Positions 15,933-24,675 are shown, counted from the first letter of the stretch. The stretch: 64,000 nucleotides of DNA from JBOFBH01 sp051657715 (GCA_051657715.1 JBOFLF010000047.1:1-64000), one strand, 5' to 3'. A program made the numbers and translations. The notes: a model not told the origin generated them from the letters alone.

Positions 15933-17567
15933 CTAGTAGGCCCCAGAACGCCCGAGGACGGCACGGGCGGTCTTCCACAGGATCAGCAGATCGAGCGCGA
16001 TCGACCAATTGTCCACGTACCGTAGATCCAACCGCACGGACTCGTCCCAGGTGAGATCGGCGCGACCACTGACCTGCCACAACCCAGTAAGGCCCGGGCG
16101 CACCCGCAGCCGCCGGTGCACGGCGTCGTGGTAGTGCTCGTACTCCGACAACAGCGGCGGCCGAGGGCCGACCAGCGACATATCGCCTTTGACGACGTTC
16201 AGCAGCTGCGGCAGCTCATCGACGGAGTACCGGCGCAGCACCGCACCAACCCGGGTGATCCGCGGATCGGCGTGCATCTTGAACATCAGGCCGTCCCGGC
16301 TGCTGTGATCACGCAGCTCAGCCAGCTGCGCCTCGGCGTCGACGACCATGGTGCGCAGCTTGTACATGGTGAACGTGCCGCCGTCCACGCCGATCCGCGG
16401 CTGGGTGAAGAACGCCGGCCCTCGGGTGCTGACGCGGATCGCGACGGCGGCGATGGCGATCACCGGTGTCGCCATCACGAGCAGCGCGACACCCAGGACG
16501 CGGTCGAGCACCGCCTTGGCGAACATCCGGCCGTAGCGGGAGGACGGCTTGTCCAGGTGCAGCAGCGACAGGCCGGCCGCCGGCCGCAGCTGCACGTTGG
16601 GCTCGGCGACCTCGACCAGTCCTGGTTCAACGAGCAGCTGGGCTCCGGTGCGGTCCAGTGCCCACGACAGCCGACGCAGTGCCGAGCCGCTGAGCAACGA
16701 GCCCACCACGATGACCGAGTCGATCTCGTGATCGACGACGACCTGGGGAACCTCGGACATCCCGCCGAGGATCTGCACCCCGACGTGGTCCTGGACGCCG
16801 GGGCCAGGCGCCGGGACACAGGCCCCCACTACTCCGAGGCCGTGCTCGGCCGTCACGGCCAGGTCATCGGTCAGCCGTTGCACCGCAACGGGTTCACCGA
16901 CCACCAGGGTGCGCAGCATCGCCTCGCCCTGGTACCGCCGCCGGTGCAGCCGGCGCCGCAGGACGTGCCGGGTGATCCCACTGAGCACCGTGGTGACCGG
17001 GACGGCAACCAACACCTCCCGTCGAGGGAGCAGGAACTGGAAGGCGTAGCTGGCGATGCCGAGGACAAGCACGATCCCCAAAGCGGCCCGTAGCAGGGCC
17101 TGGAACTCTTCCGCGCCGTCCCCGACCCGACCGGCCTCGTACCCTCGGGCCACCATCACCGCGACCACCCAGATCGCTGCCGCGAGCAAGGCGATCGGCA
17201 GGGTGTAGGGCCGCAGCCGCCCGAGGGTGGCGGTGCACACGGCGACCACTGACGCGGCGATCAGGATGTCAGCGGCTACAGCTTGCGCGAGCAGCGGCCT
17301 AGTCCAGCGGGCTCGACGCCGCTCTGCCTGCTCAGCTGGATCCACGACCACTGGCCCGACTCGAGGGTCGTGCCGGACCCGGGGAGTCCACGGCTGCGGC
17401 GACGCCCACGACCGGCGGCCCGGCGGCTGGTGCCGGCGGCGTTCGGCCTGGCGGGTCCGGTCGGTGGTCGGGCTGTCGAGGGTCGGGCCGCCGAGGGTCG
17501 GGCTGTCGGGGCGGATGGCGACCTGCCCCACCAAGAACCCGCCGGCCTCACCCGGACGTGCTGACAC
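15933..17567 (-). CDS. polyprenyl-phosphate sugar-1-phosphate transferase (initiating enzyme)
   Basis: Integral membrane enzyme that transfers a sugar-1-phosphate to undecaprenyl phosphate to start repeat-unit synthesis. The N-terminal about 250 residues hold membrane helices and a CoA-binding-like Rossmann module (MLRTLVVGEPVAVQRL). The C-terminal catalytic bacterial sugar transferase domain includes FFTQPRIGVDGGTFTMYKLRTM, LRRYSVDELPQLLNV, MSLVGPRPPLL and VRPGLTGLWQVSGR. GTG 17567 has GGGGGA 6 nt upstream and gives 544 residues, normal for the WbaP/CpsE-type exopolysaccharide family. It lies between the GT2 gene and cysQ on the same strand. Confidence 0.92.
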   Translation of the reverse strand: MSARPGEAGGFLVGQVAIRPDSPTLGGPTLDSPTTDRTRQAERRRHQPPGRRSWASPQPWTPRVRHDPRVGPVVVDPAEQAERRRARWTRPLLAQAVAADILIAASVVAVCTATLGRLRPYTLPIALLAAAIWVVAVMVARGYEAGRVGDGAEEFQALLRAALGIVLVLGIASYAFQFLLPRREVLVAVPVTTVLSGITRHVLRRRLHRRRYQGEAMLRTLVVGEPVAVQRLTDDLAVTAEHGLGVVGACVPAPGPGVQDHVGVQILGGMSEVPQVVVDHEIDSVIVVGSLLSGSALRRLSWALDRTGAQLLVEPGLVEVAEPNVQLRPAAGLSLLHLDKPSSRYGRMFAKAVLDRVLGVALLVMATPVIAIAAVAIRVSTRGPAFFTQPRIGVDGGTFTMYKLRTMVVDAEAQLAELRDHSSRDGLMFKMHADPRITRVGAVLRRYSVDELPQLLNVVKGDMSLVGPRPPLLSEYEHYHDAVHRRLRVRPGLTGLWQVSGRADLTWDESVRLDLRYVDNWSIALDLLILWKTARAVLGRSGAY

Positions 17568-17821
17568 CTGATCCCCCTTCTGCGTCGCTGGGGCGACCAC
17601 ACGATCCCCTCGTGCGGGCCGGCAACACCGTAGACGAACTGCGAATAGGACGGAGGACGGTTGGCTGAAGAACGGCTGTGAGTTCACCCGATCGTGATGA
17701 GCAACGAGCACATCCTGTCTGCTCTCGCACGCGGAACAGCCTTTCTCGTCGCCCCATCACCCGATCAGAGCAATCACCGAGGGTCCGTCACACCAGACCC
17801 ACGGCGAAGAGCCTCGCGGGC

Positions 17822-18967
17822 TCACGACGAAGACCGGCTCGGGTCGGCGGCGGCCGAGGACCACAGCGAGGGCGCGGACGGTGGGAGTGCGGACGGTGAG
17901 GGGATCTGACGTACAGGGGTGATGTGGCGCCGGGTGGCCCAGGTGGCGCGGATGCTCTGCACGACCGCTTGGACGAACGTGACCTGCAGCACCAAGTCGT
18001 AGACGAACTCCGGCAGCAGCAGCGCGCGGACCACCAGTCCACCTCGACTTCTGGTCTGCCAGGACACGACCAGTCGCGCCAGCAGGAGGCCGAGGCCGAC
18101 GAGCTGCCACCACGGCGACAGCGTCACGGTGTCGGTGAACGCCGCCATGATGGAGACCAGCCCGATCATCGCGAGGATCCCCACCGAAACCCCGGCCAGC
18201 GCCCGCTGACCCCAATACGGCAGGGTCACCCGGGTGAGCCCGTAGCGGAACAGCGTGTCCACCACGCCCCGGTACCAAGGCAGCCGCTGGCGGTGCAGGT
18301 CTGCCATCGTGGGCTTCAACTCGGTCCAGACCCGGCACTCCTGGGCGGACGTCAGCCGCCACCCCAGGTGCCGCAGCGCCCAGGTGATCTCGTCGTCCTC
18401 AGCTAAGGCATCCTCGTCATAGACGTCGCCTGCTCGACCCGGCAGCATGCCGGACCTGTTCACGCACACCTCGCGCAACGCGCGTACTCGTAGGACGGAC
18501 GCCGTCCCGGCCAAGGCCAGAACCCCGCCCTCGCGGTATCGCGCGGCATGCCGGCTGAGCTCGTGAGCCTGACACCACTCCAGCCAACCGGACGGACGAT
18601 CGCCAACGATCACCCCGCCAACCGCGCCCAGGCTCGGGTCTGCGCTGATGAGGCCCACCGCCCGCTCGAGGAACCGCGGTGCCAGCCGAGTCGTGCCGTC
18701 CATCACCAGCACGACGTCGTCCTGGTGGCAGCTGGGCAGCAGCCGAGTCAGGATCTGGTTCAGGGCAACGGCTCTGCGGCTGGAGCCGTCCGGAGTCTCG
18801 ACCACCACCGCGCCAGCGGCATCCGCTACCTGAGTGGTGGCGTCATCACACCGATCGGTGACCACTGTGAGTGAATCCGGGGCACGACCTTGGTGGAGAA
18901 CGGAAGCCACCGCACCAGCGATGTCCCCCGACTTCTGGTGGGTCGAGATGATCACATGCACCGCCAT
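17822..18967 (-). CDS. membrane GT2 glycosyltransferase (cellulose-synthase-like)
   Basis: A 381-residue glycosyltransferase with an N-terminal GT-A domain and C-terminal membrane helices. HVIISTHQKSGDI is the first strand, VLVMDGTTRL holds the DxD-like metal site, DEDALAEDDEIT supplies the catalytic acidic pair, and RQRLPWYRG corresponds to the QxxRW motif of processive enzymes. Three to four hydrophobic segments follow from about residue 265, then a Ser/Pro-rich tail. ATG 18967 has AAGGGGA about 7 nt upstream. It is the first gene of the minus-strand polysaccharide run, so its 215-bp upstream region probably holds the operon promoter. Confidence 0.85.
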   Translation of the reverse strand: MAVHVIISTHQKSGDIAGAVASVLHQGRAPDSLTVVTDRCDDATTQVADAAGAVVVETPDGSSRRAVALNQILTRLLPSCHQDDVVLVMDGTTRLAPRFLERAVGLISADPSLGAVGGVIVGDRPSGWLEWCQAHELSRHAARYREGGVLALAGTASVLRVRALREVCVNRSGMLPGRAGDVYDEDALAEDDEITWALRHLGWRLTSAQECRVWTELKPTMADLHRQRLPWYRGVVDTLFRYGLTRVTLPYWGQRALAGVSVGILAMIGLVSIMAAFTDTVTLSPWWQLVGLGLLLARLVVSWQTRSRGGLVVRALLLPEFVYDLVLQVTFVQAVVQSIRATWATRRHITPVRQIPSPSALPPSAPSLWSSAAADPSRSSS

Positions 18968-19065
18968 GGCCAGTCCCCTTCGCCACTCAGTCGCCACTCG
19001 ACGTGGTGACTGCGCCGAGATGCCCTCTCGACCTCGAACCCTTTCGAACACTCAGCGTGATCGAT

Positions 19066-19076
19066 ATCGTGACGAT
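19066..19076. promoter_or_regulatory. short palindrome upstream of the polysaccharide operon
   Basis: ATCGTGACGAT is an 11-bp inverted repeat about 100 bp upstream of the first gene of the minus-strand operon, next to another AT-richer stretch (TGATCGATATCG). It could be an operator, but no regulator gene is adjacent and the element is short. Confidence 0.25.
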
Positions 19077-19182
19077 AGGCAGCGGCCGAGGGCGAGCTCA
19101 GCTGATCTCCACCGCATCACTAGGTGGCCGCACGGCCAACTACGCAAAGTCATGAACAGCCACGCGGTGAGACCTGAGGCCC

Positions 19183-19779
19183 TCACCGACCGTGCCAGCG
19201 GTTCTGTGCTGCGGCCAGACCCTCCGCGACGACCTGCTGGGTTGCGTCTGCCGCGTCCTCCAAGAGCAGCGGCACGCCCTGACGCTCGGTCGATGAGAAG
19301 TCGCGCAGCACGAAATCGGCTGGGTCCTGCCGCCCCGGCGGTCGTCCGATCCCCACCCTGATCCGCAGGTAGTCCCGGGTGCGGATGGACCGGCTGATGG
19401 ACCGCAGCCCGTTGTGCCCGCCCTCACCCCCTCCCCGCTTGATCCTCAGCGCGCCGAAAGGCAGGTCCAGCTCGTCATGGATGACGACCACCCGATCGAC
19501 CTCGACACCGTAGAAGGACACCAGAGCAGCGACCGGCCCCCCGGACTCGTTCATGAAAGACGCTGGTACCGCGAGCAGCACCCGAGGCCCAGGAGCGCCA
19601 CCGCGGAGGGCGCCGAGACGCCCGTCGACCACCCTGGCCCCGGTCCGGTGCTGGCGCCCCGCGCCACCGAGCCGAGCGGCCAGCACCTGCACCGCCATCG
19701 CCCCGACGTTGTGGCGGTTCCCGGCGTACCGCGGTCCGGGGTTGCCCAGCCCGACGACAAGCCAGGGACCCGGGCTCAC
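19183..19779 (-). CDS. pth: peptidyl-tRNA hydrolase
   Basis: Releases tRNA from prematurely terminated peptidyl-tRNA. VVGLGNPGPRYAGNRHNVGAM contains the family signature with the catalytic His; the essential Asn and Asp follow in PASFMNESG and IHDELDLPFG, and GGGEGGHNGLRSI is the second His block. The 198-residue length is typical. The GTG at 19779 overlaps the L25 stop by 4 bases (GTGA). It is the last gene of the glmU-prs-rplY-pth run, an order conserved in actinobacteria. Confidence 0.97.
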   Translation of the reverse strand: MSPGPWLVVGLGNPGPRYAGNRHNVGAMAVQVLAARLGGAGRQHRTGARVVDGRLGALRGGAPGPRVLLAVPASFMNESGGPVAALVSFYGVEVDRVVVIHDELDLPFGALRIKRGGGEGGHNGLRSISRSIRTRDYLRIRVGIGRPPGRQDPADFVLRDFSSTERQGVPLLLEDAADATQQVVAEGLAAAQNRWHGR

Positions 19780-20393
19780 CCCGCCCCGGCGGCCGCGGCA
19801 GGCTCACCCGACGTCTCGGCGTCGGACCCGGCGGCCTCCCCGGCCGCACCCGACGCGGTCGCCTGCTGCCCGACGTTGACCACCAGCAGGTCCGGCCCGC
19901 TGACCAGCGTCGCACCGGGCGGGAGTACCAGCTCGCCAGCATGGACCTGGCTGCCGGGCGCCAGGCCGTCGACCGAGACCTCCACCTGCTCCGGGATCGC
20001 CGTGGCCGCCACCTCGAGCTGGAGCACCTGGCTCTCGACGGTCACCAAGGTCTGCGGCGCCGCTTCACCCACGACGTGCACCTGGACGTCCACCGTGACC
20101 TTCTCGTCCCGGCGGACCACCACCAGGTCCACGTGCTCGATGACCGGCTTGATCGGGTCACGTTGCACGTCCTTGGCGAGAGCGAGCTGCTCCACGCCGT
20201 CCAGGACGATGGTGAGCAGGGCGTTGGGGTGCTTGAGGGCCAGCATGGTCTCGTGCCCGGGCAACGTGATGTGCACGGGCGGGGTGCCGTGCCCGTACAT
20301 GACGGCGGGAACCTGGTCGGCCCGGCGGATGCGGCGAGAGGCGCCCTTGCCGAACTGGTTTCGCGGCTGGGCTTGCAGGGTGAGCTCGGACAC
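19776..20393 (-). CDS. rplY: 50S ribosomal protein L25, general stress (Ctc) form
   Basis: Binds 5S rRNA in the large subunit. The 205-residue protein has the N-terminal L25 domain (RNQFGKGASRRIRRADQVPAVMYG) and the C-terminal TL5/Ctc domain, ending in an Ala/Gly/Glu-rich acidic tail. GTG 20393 follows GAGGAG at 6 nt spacing and gives the expected SELTLQAQPRNQFGKG start. It lies between prs and pth on the same strand. The coding frame is open further upstream, but that stretch has no protein-like character. Confidence 0.96.
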   Translation of the reverse strand: MSELTLQAQPRNQFGKGASRRIRRADQVPAVMYGHGTPPVHITLPGHETMLALKHPNALLTIVLDGVEQLALAKDVQRDPIKPVIEHVDLVVVRRDEKVTVDVQVHVVGEAAPQTLVTVESQVLQLEVAATAIPEQVEVSVDGLAPGSQVHAGELVLPPGATLVSGPDLLVVNVGQQATASGAAGEAAGSDAETSGEPAAAAGAG

Positions 20394-20590
20394 GCGGACT
20401 CCTCGGGAGGTGATGGTCGCTGGGCCTCGGCGCGGGCCGCCCGGACAGCGTGCCCGTGGCGGACACCGCGTCGATGGCGGAGCCGCCCGCGCCGATCCGC
20501 GGGCCGCATCCCTCGCCGAGGTACTCGGGCAACCGTATCGCGCCCCCGGACCGGCGGCGGCGCGGGCAGGTCGCCCAGACCGCCCGCCGG

Positions 20591-21568
20591 TCAGGCCTGG
20601 CCGTTGAAGAGGCTGGTGACCGACCCGTCGTCGAAGACCTCGCGGATCGCCCGAGCCACCAGGGGGGCAATCGACAGCACGGTCAGCTGAGGGAAGTGGC
20701 GCTCCTCGCCGATCGGCAGCGTGTTCGTGACGACGACCTCGCTGATCCGGCTCTGCCGCAACCGGTTCACCGCTGGTCCGGACAGCACGGCGTGCGTGGC
20801 GGCGACCAGGACGTCGGCGGCGCCGTTGTCGAACAGCGCGTCCGCCGCCTGGCAGATGGTGCCCGCGGTGTCGATCATGTCGTCCACCAGCACGCAGGTG
20901 CGGCCGGCCACCTGCCCCACCACCTCGTGCACCTTGACCTCGTTGGGCACGGTCGGGTCGCGCCGCTTGTGGATGATCGCCAGCGGGGCGCCCAGCGTGT
21001 CCGACCACTGGTCAGCCACCCGGACCCGGCCGGCGTCCGGGGACACCACGGTCAGGCTCGAGCGCACCACCCGCGACCCGACGTACTGCGCGAGCAGCGG
21101 CAGCGCCCACAGGTGGTCCACCGGCCCGTCGAAGTAGCCCTGGATCTGCGCGGCGTGCAAGTCCACGCAGATCAACCGGTCGGCACCGGCGGTCTTGAAC
21201 AGGTCCGCCATCAACCGGGCGGAGATCGGCTCGCGACCGCGGTGCTTCTTGTCCTGACGGGCGTAGCCGTAGAACGGCAGGACGCAGCTGATCCGCTTGG
21301 CGGACGCGCGCTTCAGGGCGTCCGTCATGATCAGCTGCTCCATGATCCACTGGTTGATCGGTGCGGTGTGGCTCTGGATGACGAACGCGTCGCAGCCGCG
21401 CAGGCTCTCCTGGAACCGCACGTAGATCTCGCCGTTCGCGAAGTCGTACGCCGTGGTGTCCACCAGCTCGACGTCGAGCTGCTGCGCGACCTGCTCGGCG
21501 AACTCGGGGTGACCACGCCCGCTGATCAGCACCATGCGCTTCTCGCCGGAGGTAGTGATCCCGGTCAT
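20591..21568 (-). CDS. prs: ribose-phosphate pyrophosphokinase (PRPP synthase)
   Basis: Makes 5-phosphoribosyl 1-pyrophosphate from ribose 5-phosphate and ATP for nucleotide, His and Trp synthesis. Seen are the flexible-loop and ATP region LPFYGYARQDKKHRGREPIS, the metal-binding DLHAAQIQGYF and the PRPP loop VLVDDMIDTAGTI. At 325 residues it is full length. The ATG at 21568 lies inside a 17-bp tandem repeat in which every unit contains ATGACCGGGA, so several out-of-frame copies of the start lie just upstream. It is downstream of glmU. Confidence 0.97.
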   Translation of the reverse strand: MTGITTSGEKRMVLISGRGHPEFAEQVAQQLDVELVDTTAYDFANGEIYVRFQESLRGCDAFVIQSHTAPINQWIMEQLIMTDALKRASAKRISCVLPFYGYARQDKKHRGREPISARLMADLFKTAGADRLICVDLHAAQIQGYFDGPVDHLWALPLLAQYVGSRVVRSSLTVVSPDAGRVRVADQWSDTLGAPLAIIHKRRDPTVPNEVKVHEVVGQVAGRTCVLVDDMIDTAGTICQAADALFDNGAADVLVAATHAVLSGPAVNRLRQSRISEVVVTNTLPIGEERHFPQLTVLSIAPLVARAIREVFDDGSVTSLFNGQA

Positions 21569-21636
21569 GCGGTGCTCCCGGTCATGCGGTGCTCCCGGTC
21601 ATGCGGTGCTCCCGGTCATGCGGTGTCCCGGTCATC
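21560..21636. repeat. 17-bp tandem repeat covering the prs start codon
   Basis: The plus-strand unit CCCGGTCATGCGGTGCT occurs three times exactly, followed by a shortened fourth copy and a partial fifth. On the minus strand each unit carries CATGACCGGGA, that is, a copy of the prs start codon and second and third codons. Because 17 is not a multiple of three, the copies are in different frames. The array fills the short glmU-prs spacer. Confidence 0.95.
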
Positions 21637-23167
21637 TGCCGACGGTCCCGTCATCGTGGTTGGGCGGCTGCGTTGCGCTGGCATCCCGGCTAGCGTCCTG
21701 ACCCGTACCGTGTGGCGGGGCATCCTGGCCCTCCCCCAAGGCACGAGCTGCCGCGGCGGCGGCCGGTGTGCCCGGCCGCCTGTCCAATGTCCACCGCGGC
21801 ACGTTCCGCTGCGGAGCGACGCAGACCGCCAGCGCGCCGGGCGGCACGTCCTTGCGGACGACGGTCCCCGCGCCGGTGTAGGCGCCGTCCCCGACGCTGA
21901 CCGGCGCGACGAACATGGTGTCCGATCCGGTCCGGCAGTGGTCCCCGATCGTGGTGCGCGACTTGGTCACGCCGTCGTAGTTGACGAACACCGAAGCCGC
22001 GCCGATGTTCGAGTGCTCCCCGATGATGGCGTCCCCGACGTAGGTCAGGTGCGGGACCTTGGAGCCGACGCCGATGTCCGCGTTCTTGGTTTCCACGAAG
22101 GTGCCGATCTTGCCGCGCTCGCCGAGCCTGGTCCCCGGCCGCAGGTACGCGAACGGCCCGACCGTCGCGCCGGCACCGATCTGGGCGTCGCTGCCGTGCG
22201 CGCGGATCACGGTGGCGCCCGCACCGACCTGGACGTCGACGAGGGTGGTGTCCGGCCCGATCGTCGCGCCGGTCGCCACCACGGTGTCGCGGTGCAGCTG
22301 GGTGCCGGGCAGCAGCACCACGTCCGGGGCTAGCTGGACCTGGACGTCCACCCAGGTGGTCGCCGGGTCCACCACCGTGACCCCGGCCCGCATCCACCGC
22401 TCCAGCACCCGCCGGTTCAGCTCCCGACCGAGCGCGGCCAGCTGGACCCGGTCGTTGGCGCCCTCGGTCTGCCAGACGTCGTCGAGCTGGTGGGCCGCGA
22501 CCCGGGCCCCGTCGCCGGCCGCGATCGCCAGGACGTCGGTGAGGTACCGCTCGCCCTGGTCGTTGTGCTCGCCGACCCGGTCCAGGGCGTCGTACAGCAC
22601 CGCGGCGTCGAAGACGTACACCCCGGCGTTGATCTCGCGCACCGCGCGCTGCCGCTCGGTGGCGTCCCGGTGCTCGACGACCGCCGACACCGTTCCGTCA
22701 CCAGCCCGCAGCACTCGGCCGTACCCAGTGGGGTCGACGACCTCGGCGGTCGCCACGGTGACCGCGTTGCCACCGGCCAGGTGGGCCTCCAGCAGCCCGC
22801 TCAGGGTGCTCGCCTCCAGCAGCGGCACGTCCCCGATCGTGACCAGCACCGGGCCGTCCAACTCGGGCAGCGCGGCCAGACCGCACTGCACGGCCCGCCC
22901 GGTACCGGGGATCTCGTCCTGGTCGGCGAGCACCGCCTCGGGTGCGGTCTGCGCGACGTGTGCGGCCACCTGGTCACGACCGTGCCGGACCACCACCACC
23001 AGGTGTTCGGGCCGCACCCGGGCGCAGCTGGCGAGAACGTGACCCAGCAGGGACCGGCCGCCGATCTCGTGCAGCACTTTCGGGACCGCTGACCGCATCC
23101 GGGTGCCCTGCCCGGCGGCCAGGACGAGGACGGCGGCCGGACGACCGGCAGCGGATGCCTGGCTCAC
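21632..23167 (-). CDS. glmU: bifunctional GlmU (GlcN-1-P acetyltransferase / GlcNAc-1-P uridylyltransferase)
   Basis: Makes UDP-N-acetylglucosamine for peptidoglycan and surface polymers. The N-terminal nucleotidyltransferase half shows VLAAGQGTRMRSAVPKVLHE, with GTGRAVQC and the GDVPLL metal site. The C-terminal half is a left-handed beta-helix of hexapeptide repeats ending in the acetyltransferase site (NYDGVTKSRTTIGDH). GTG 23167 has GAGGAG about 9 nt upstream and gives 511 residues; the frame is open further upstream but runs over the tRNA gene, so that extension is rejected. The last 40 residues are a polar, variable tail. Confidence 0.97.
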   Translation of the reverse strand: MSQASAAGRPAAVLVLAAGQGTRMRSAVPKVLHEIGGRSLLGHVLASCARVRPEHLVVVVRHGRDQVAAHVAQTAPEAVLADQDEIPGTGRAVQCGLAALPELDGPVLVTIGDVPLLEASTLSGLLEAHLAGGNAVTVATAEVVDPTGYGRVLRAGDGTVSAVVEHRDATERQRAVREINAGVYVFDAAVLYDALDRVGEHNDQGERYLTDVLAIAAGDGARVAAHQLDDVWQTEGANDRVQLAALGRELNRRVLERWMRAGVTVVDPATTWVDVQVQLAPDVVLLPGTQLHRDTVVATGATIGPDTTLVDVQVGAGATVIRAHGSDAQIGAGATVGPFAYLRPGTRLGERGKIGTFVETKNADIGVGSKVPHLTYVGDAIIGEHSNIGAASVFVNYDGVTKSRTTIGDHCRTGSDTMFVAPVSVGDGAYTGAGTVVRKDVPPGALAVCVAPQRNVPRWTLDRRPGTPAAAAAARALGEGQDAPPHGTGQDASRDASATQPPNHDDGTVGR

Positions 23168-23208
23168 GCGCTGGTGCTCCTCGCGGGGACGATGTGGTGG
23201 GACGAACG

Positions 23209-23280
23209 CTCCGCCCCCACGATTCGAACGTGGACCACAAGGCTCCAAAGGCCTGCGTGCTGCCGTTACACCAGGGCGGA
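23209..23280 (-). tRNA. tRNA-Gln (anticodon TTG)
   Basis: Reading the minus strand, a 7-bp acceptor stem TCCGCCC/GGGCGGA with discriminator G is perfect. The anticodon arm is CAGGC-CTTTGGA-GCCTT with anticodon TTG, and the T arm is CCACG-TTCGAAT-CGTGG. The D arm carries the GGTGTAACGGC-type loop. The gene is 72 nt without an encoded CCA. It sits just upstream of glmU, as in many actinobacteria. Confidence 0.97.
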
Positions 23281-23379
23281 CCGCGCTGCGCCACGTCGCC
23301 GAAACGCCCGCGGATGGAACAGCCGCGCCCAGTCTGCCAGTGCCGGTCGCGCAGCTGGTGTGCGGGCGCTGCCGAGCAC

Positions 23380-23415
23380 TGGCCGGAACAGGAGATCTGG
23401 CCGGAACGGGAGATG
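23380..23415. repeat. 18-bp direct repeat just upstream of the TetR gene
   Basis: TGGCCGGAACAGGAGATC is followed immediately by TGGCCGGAACGGGAGATG (16 of 18 bases identical). Both copies contain a GGAGAT ribosome-site-like core. The second copy ends 8 bp before the TetR GTG start, so the repeat may duplicate the ribosome binding site or form an operator. Confidence 0.7.
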
Positions 23416-23423
23416 ATGACCCG

Positions 23424-24107
23424 GTGAGCACCCGACCGACCACCCGAGCACGGATGACCGGGCCGCAACGCCGCGAGCAGCTGCTGGACGTCGGCCGTCG
23501 GCTGTTCGCCGAGAAGGGTTACGACGCCACCAGCGTCGAGGAGATCGCCGCTCGGGCGCAGGTCTCCAAACCCGTGGTGTACCAGCACTTCGGGGGCAAG
23601 GAGGGCATCTACGCCGTGGTGGTCGACCGCGAGATCCGGCAGCTGCTCGCGGAGATCACCCGGGCACTGTCCAGCGGGGGCGGCTCCCGGCGGCTCGTCG
23701 AGTTGGCCGCCCTCGGTCTGCTCGAGTACGTCGAGACGTCGACCGACGGCTTCCGGATCCTGGTGCGCGACTCCCCGGTCGCCCAGACCACCGGCACGTT
23801 CTCCAGCCTGATCAGCGACGTGGCCAGCCAGGTCGAGCACCTGCTGGCCGCCGAGTTCACCCGACGCGACCTGGACCCGGCGCACGCGCCGATGTACGCC
23901 CAGATGCTGGTCGGCATGGTGGCGCTCACCGGGCAGTGGTGGCTGGACGCCCGCAGCCCCAGTCGCGTCCAGGTGGCCGCGCACCTGGTGAACCTGGCGT
24001 GGCACGGACTGTCCGGTCTGCAGGCTCAGCCCGTCCTGCAGACGGTCGACGACCGCACGACCGAGACGCCTGGCACTCATCAGACACCGGACAGTCATCA
24101 GGCATAA
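23424..24107 (+). CDS. TetR-family transcriptional regulator
   Basis: A 227-residue DNA-binding repressor. The N-terminal helix-turn-helix is textbook: REQLLDVGRRLFAEKGYDATSVEEIAARAQVSKPVVYQHFGGKEGIYA. The C-terminal ligand domain contains VRDSPVAQTTGTFSSLISD. GTG 23424 is chosen; an ATG 30 bp downstream is also possible. It is divergent from the tRNA-Gln and glmU. A TetR regulator at this place beside glmU is seen in other actinobacteria (compare Rv1019). The target is unknown; the 18-bp direct repeat upstream is a candidate self-operator. Confidence 0.93.
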   Translation: MSTRPTTRARMTGPQRREQLLDVGRRLFAEKGYDATSVEEIAARAQVSKPVVYQHFGGKEGIYAVVVDREIRQLLAEITRALSSGGGSRRLVELAALGLLEYVETSTDGFRILVRDSPVAQTTGTFSSLISDVASQVEHLLAAEFTRRDLDPAHAPMYAQMLVGMVALTGQWWLDARSPSRVQVAAHLVNLAWHGLSGLQAQPVLQTVDDRTTETPGTHQTPDSHQA

Positions 24108-24190
24108 AGGCTGGACACGGCTCAGGGTCAGGCACTGGGGATCGGAGCTCGGCACCCAAGCAGGAGCCGGGCGCGGTCACGAGCCGGGCG

Positions 24191-24661
24191 CTAACCGGGT
24201 GTCGGGCCGATCTGCTGCAGCTCGACACGGTTGCCCACCGGGTCGTCGGTATGGAAGCGCCGAACAGCGGGGATCGACTGGTCCCACCGCACGTCGTACC
24301 CGGCGTCCGTCACCCGACGGGCCAACGCGTCCACATCCGTGACCAACAGGCACGGGTGGGCCTTGCGGGCTGGGCGGAACGAATCTTCGACACCGCAGTG
24401 CAGCTCGGCCGACCCGGAGCGGAACCACGCGCCACCACGAGCAGCCAGCCCTGCGGGCTTGGACACCTCAGCCATGCCGAGGACGCCGGTGTAGAAGTCG
24501 CGCATCACCCCCTCTGCGCCGGCTGGGCAGCTGACCTGGACGTGGTGGAGGCCCACCACGAGCGACGCACCGCCCCCCGCGTCCGCGCGACCCACGCTCT
24601 CGTTTGCCGCGCTCACGCCACCGCCGCTCACGCCACCGCCGCTCACGCCCGCCGCGCTCAC
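24191..24661 (-). CDS. VOC/glyoxalase-like protein
   Basis: A protein of about 156 residues with one vicinal-oxygen-chelate unit: VVGLHHVQVSC opens the first beta-alpha-beta-beta-beta motif, FYTGVLGMAEVSKP follows, and FHTDDPVGNRVEL holds the C-terminal Glu metal-ligand position. The first His and last Glu match VOC metal ligands. It may be a lyase, dioxygenase or resistance-type binding protein; the sequence does not decide. Several in-frame GTG codons lie in a 15-bp repeat (24661, 24646, 24631, 24616), so the start is ambiguous; 24661 lies 14 bp after the methyltransferase stop. The two genes probably form an operon. Confidence 0.8.
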   Translation of the reverse strand: MSAAGVSGGGVSGGGVSAANESVGRADAGGGASLVVGLHHVQVSCPAGAEGVMRDFYTGVLGMAEVSKPAGLAARGGAWFRSGSAELHCGVEDSFRPARKAHPCLLVTDVDALARRVTDAGYDVRWDQSIPAVRRFHTDDPVGNRVELQQIGPTPG

Positions 24662-24668
24662 CTCACCC
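24607..24668. repeat. 15-bp repeat containing alternative GTG starts
   Basis: The plus-strand unit GCTCACGCCACCGCC is repeated about four times with a few changes. Read on the minus strand each unit begins GTGAGC and codes Val-Ser-Gly-Gly-Gly, so the number of possible GTG starts for the glyoxalase-like gene depends on the copy number. Confidence 0.8.
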
Positions 24669-24675
24669 GCCGGCC

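Noticed and set aside
21560..21636. CRISPR-like array before prs
   Set aside because: The units are contiguous 17-mers without spacers and no cas gene is near; it is a minisatellite.
23103..23423. Upstream extension of the TetR protein
   Set aside because: It would run over the tRNA-Gln gene and the glmU start region and is not protein-like.
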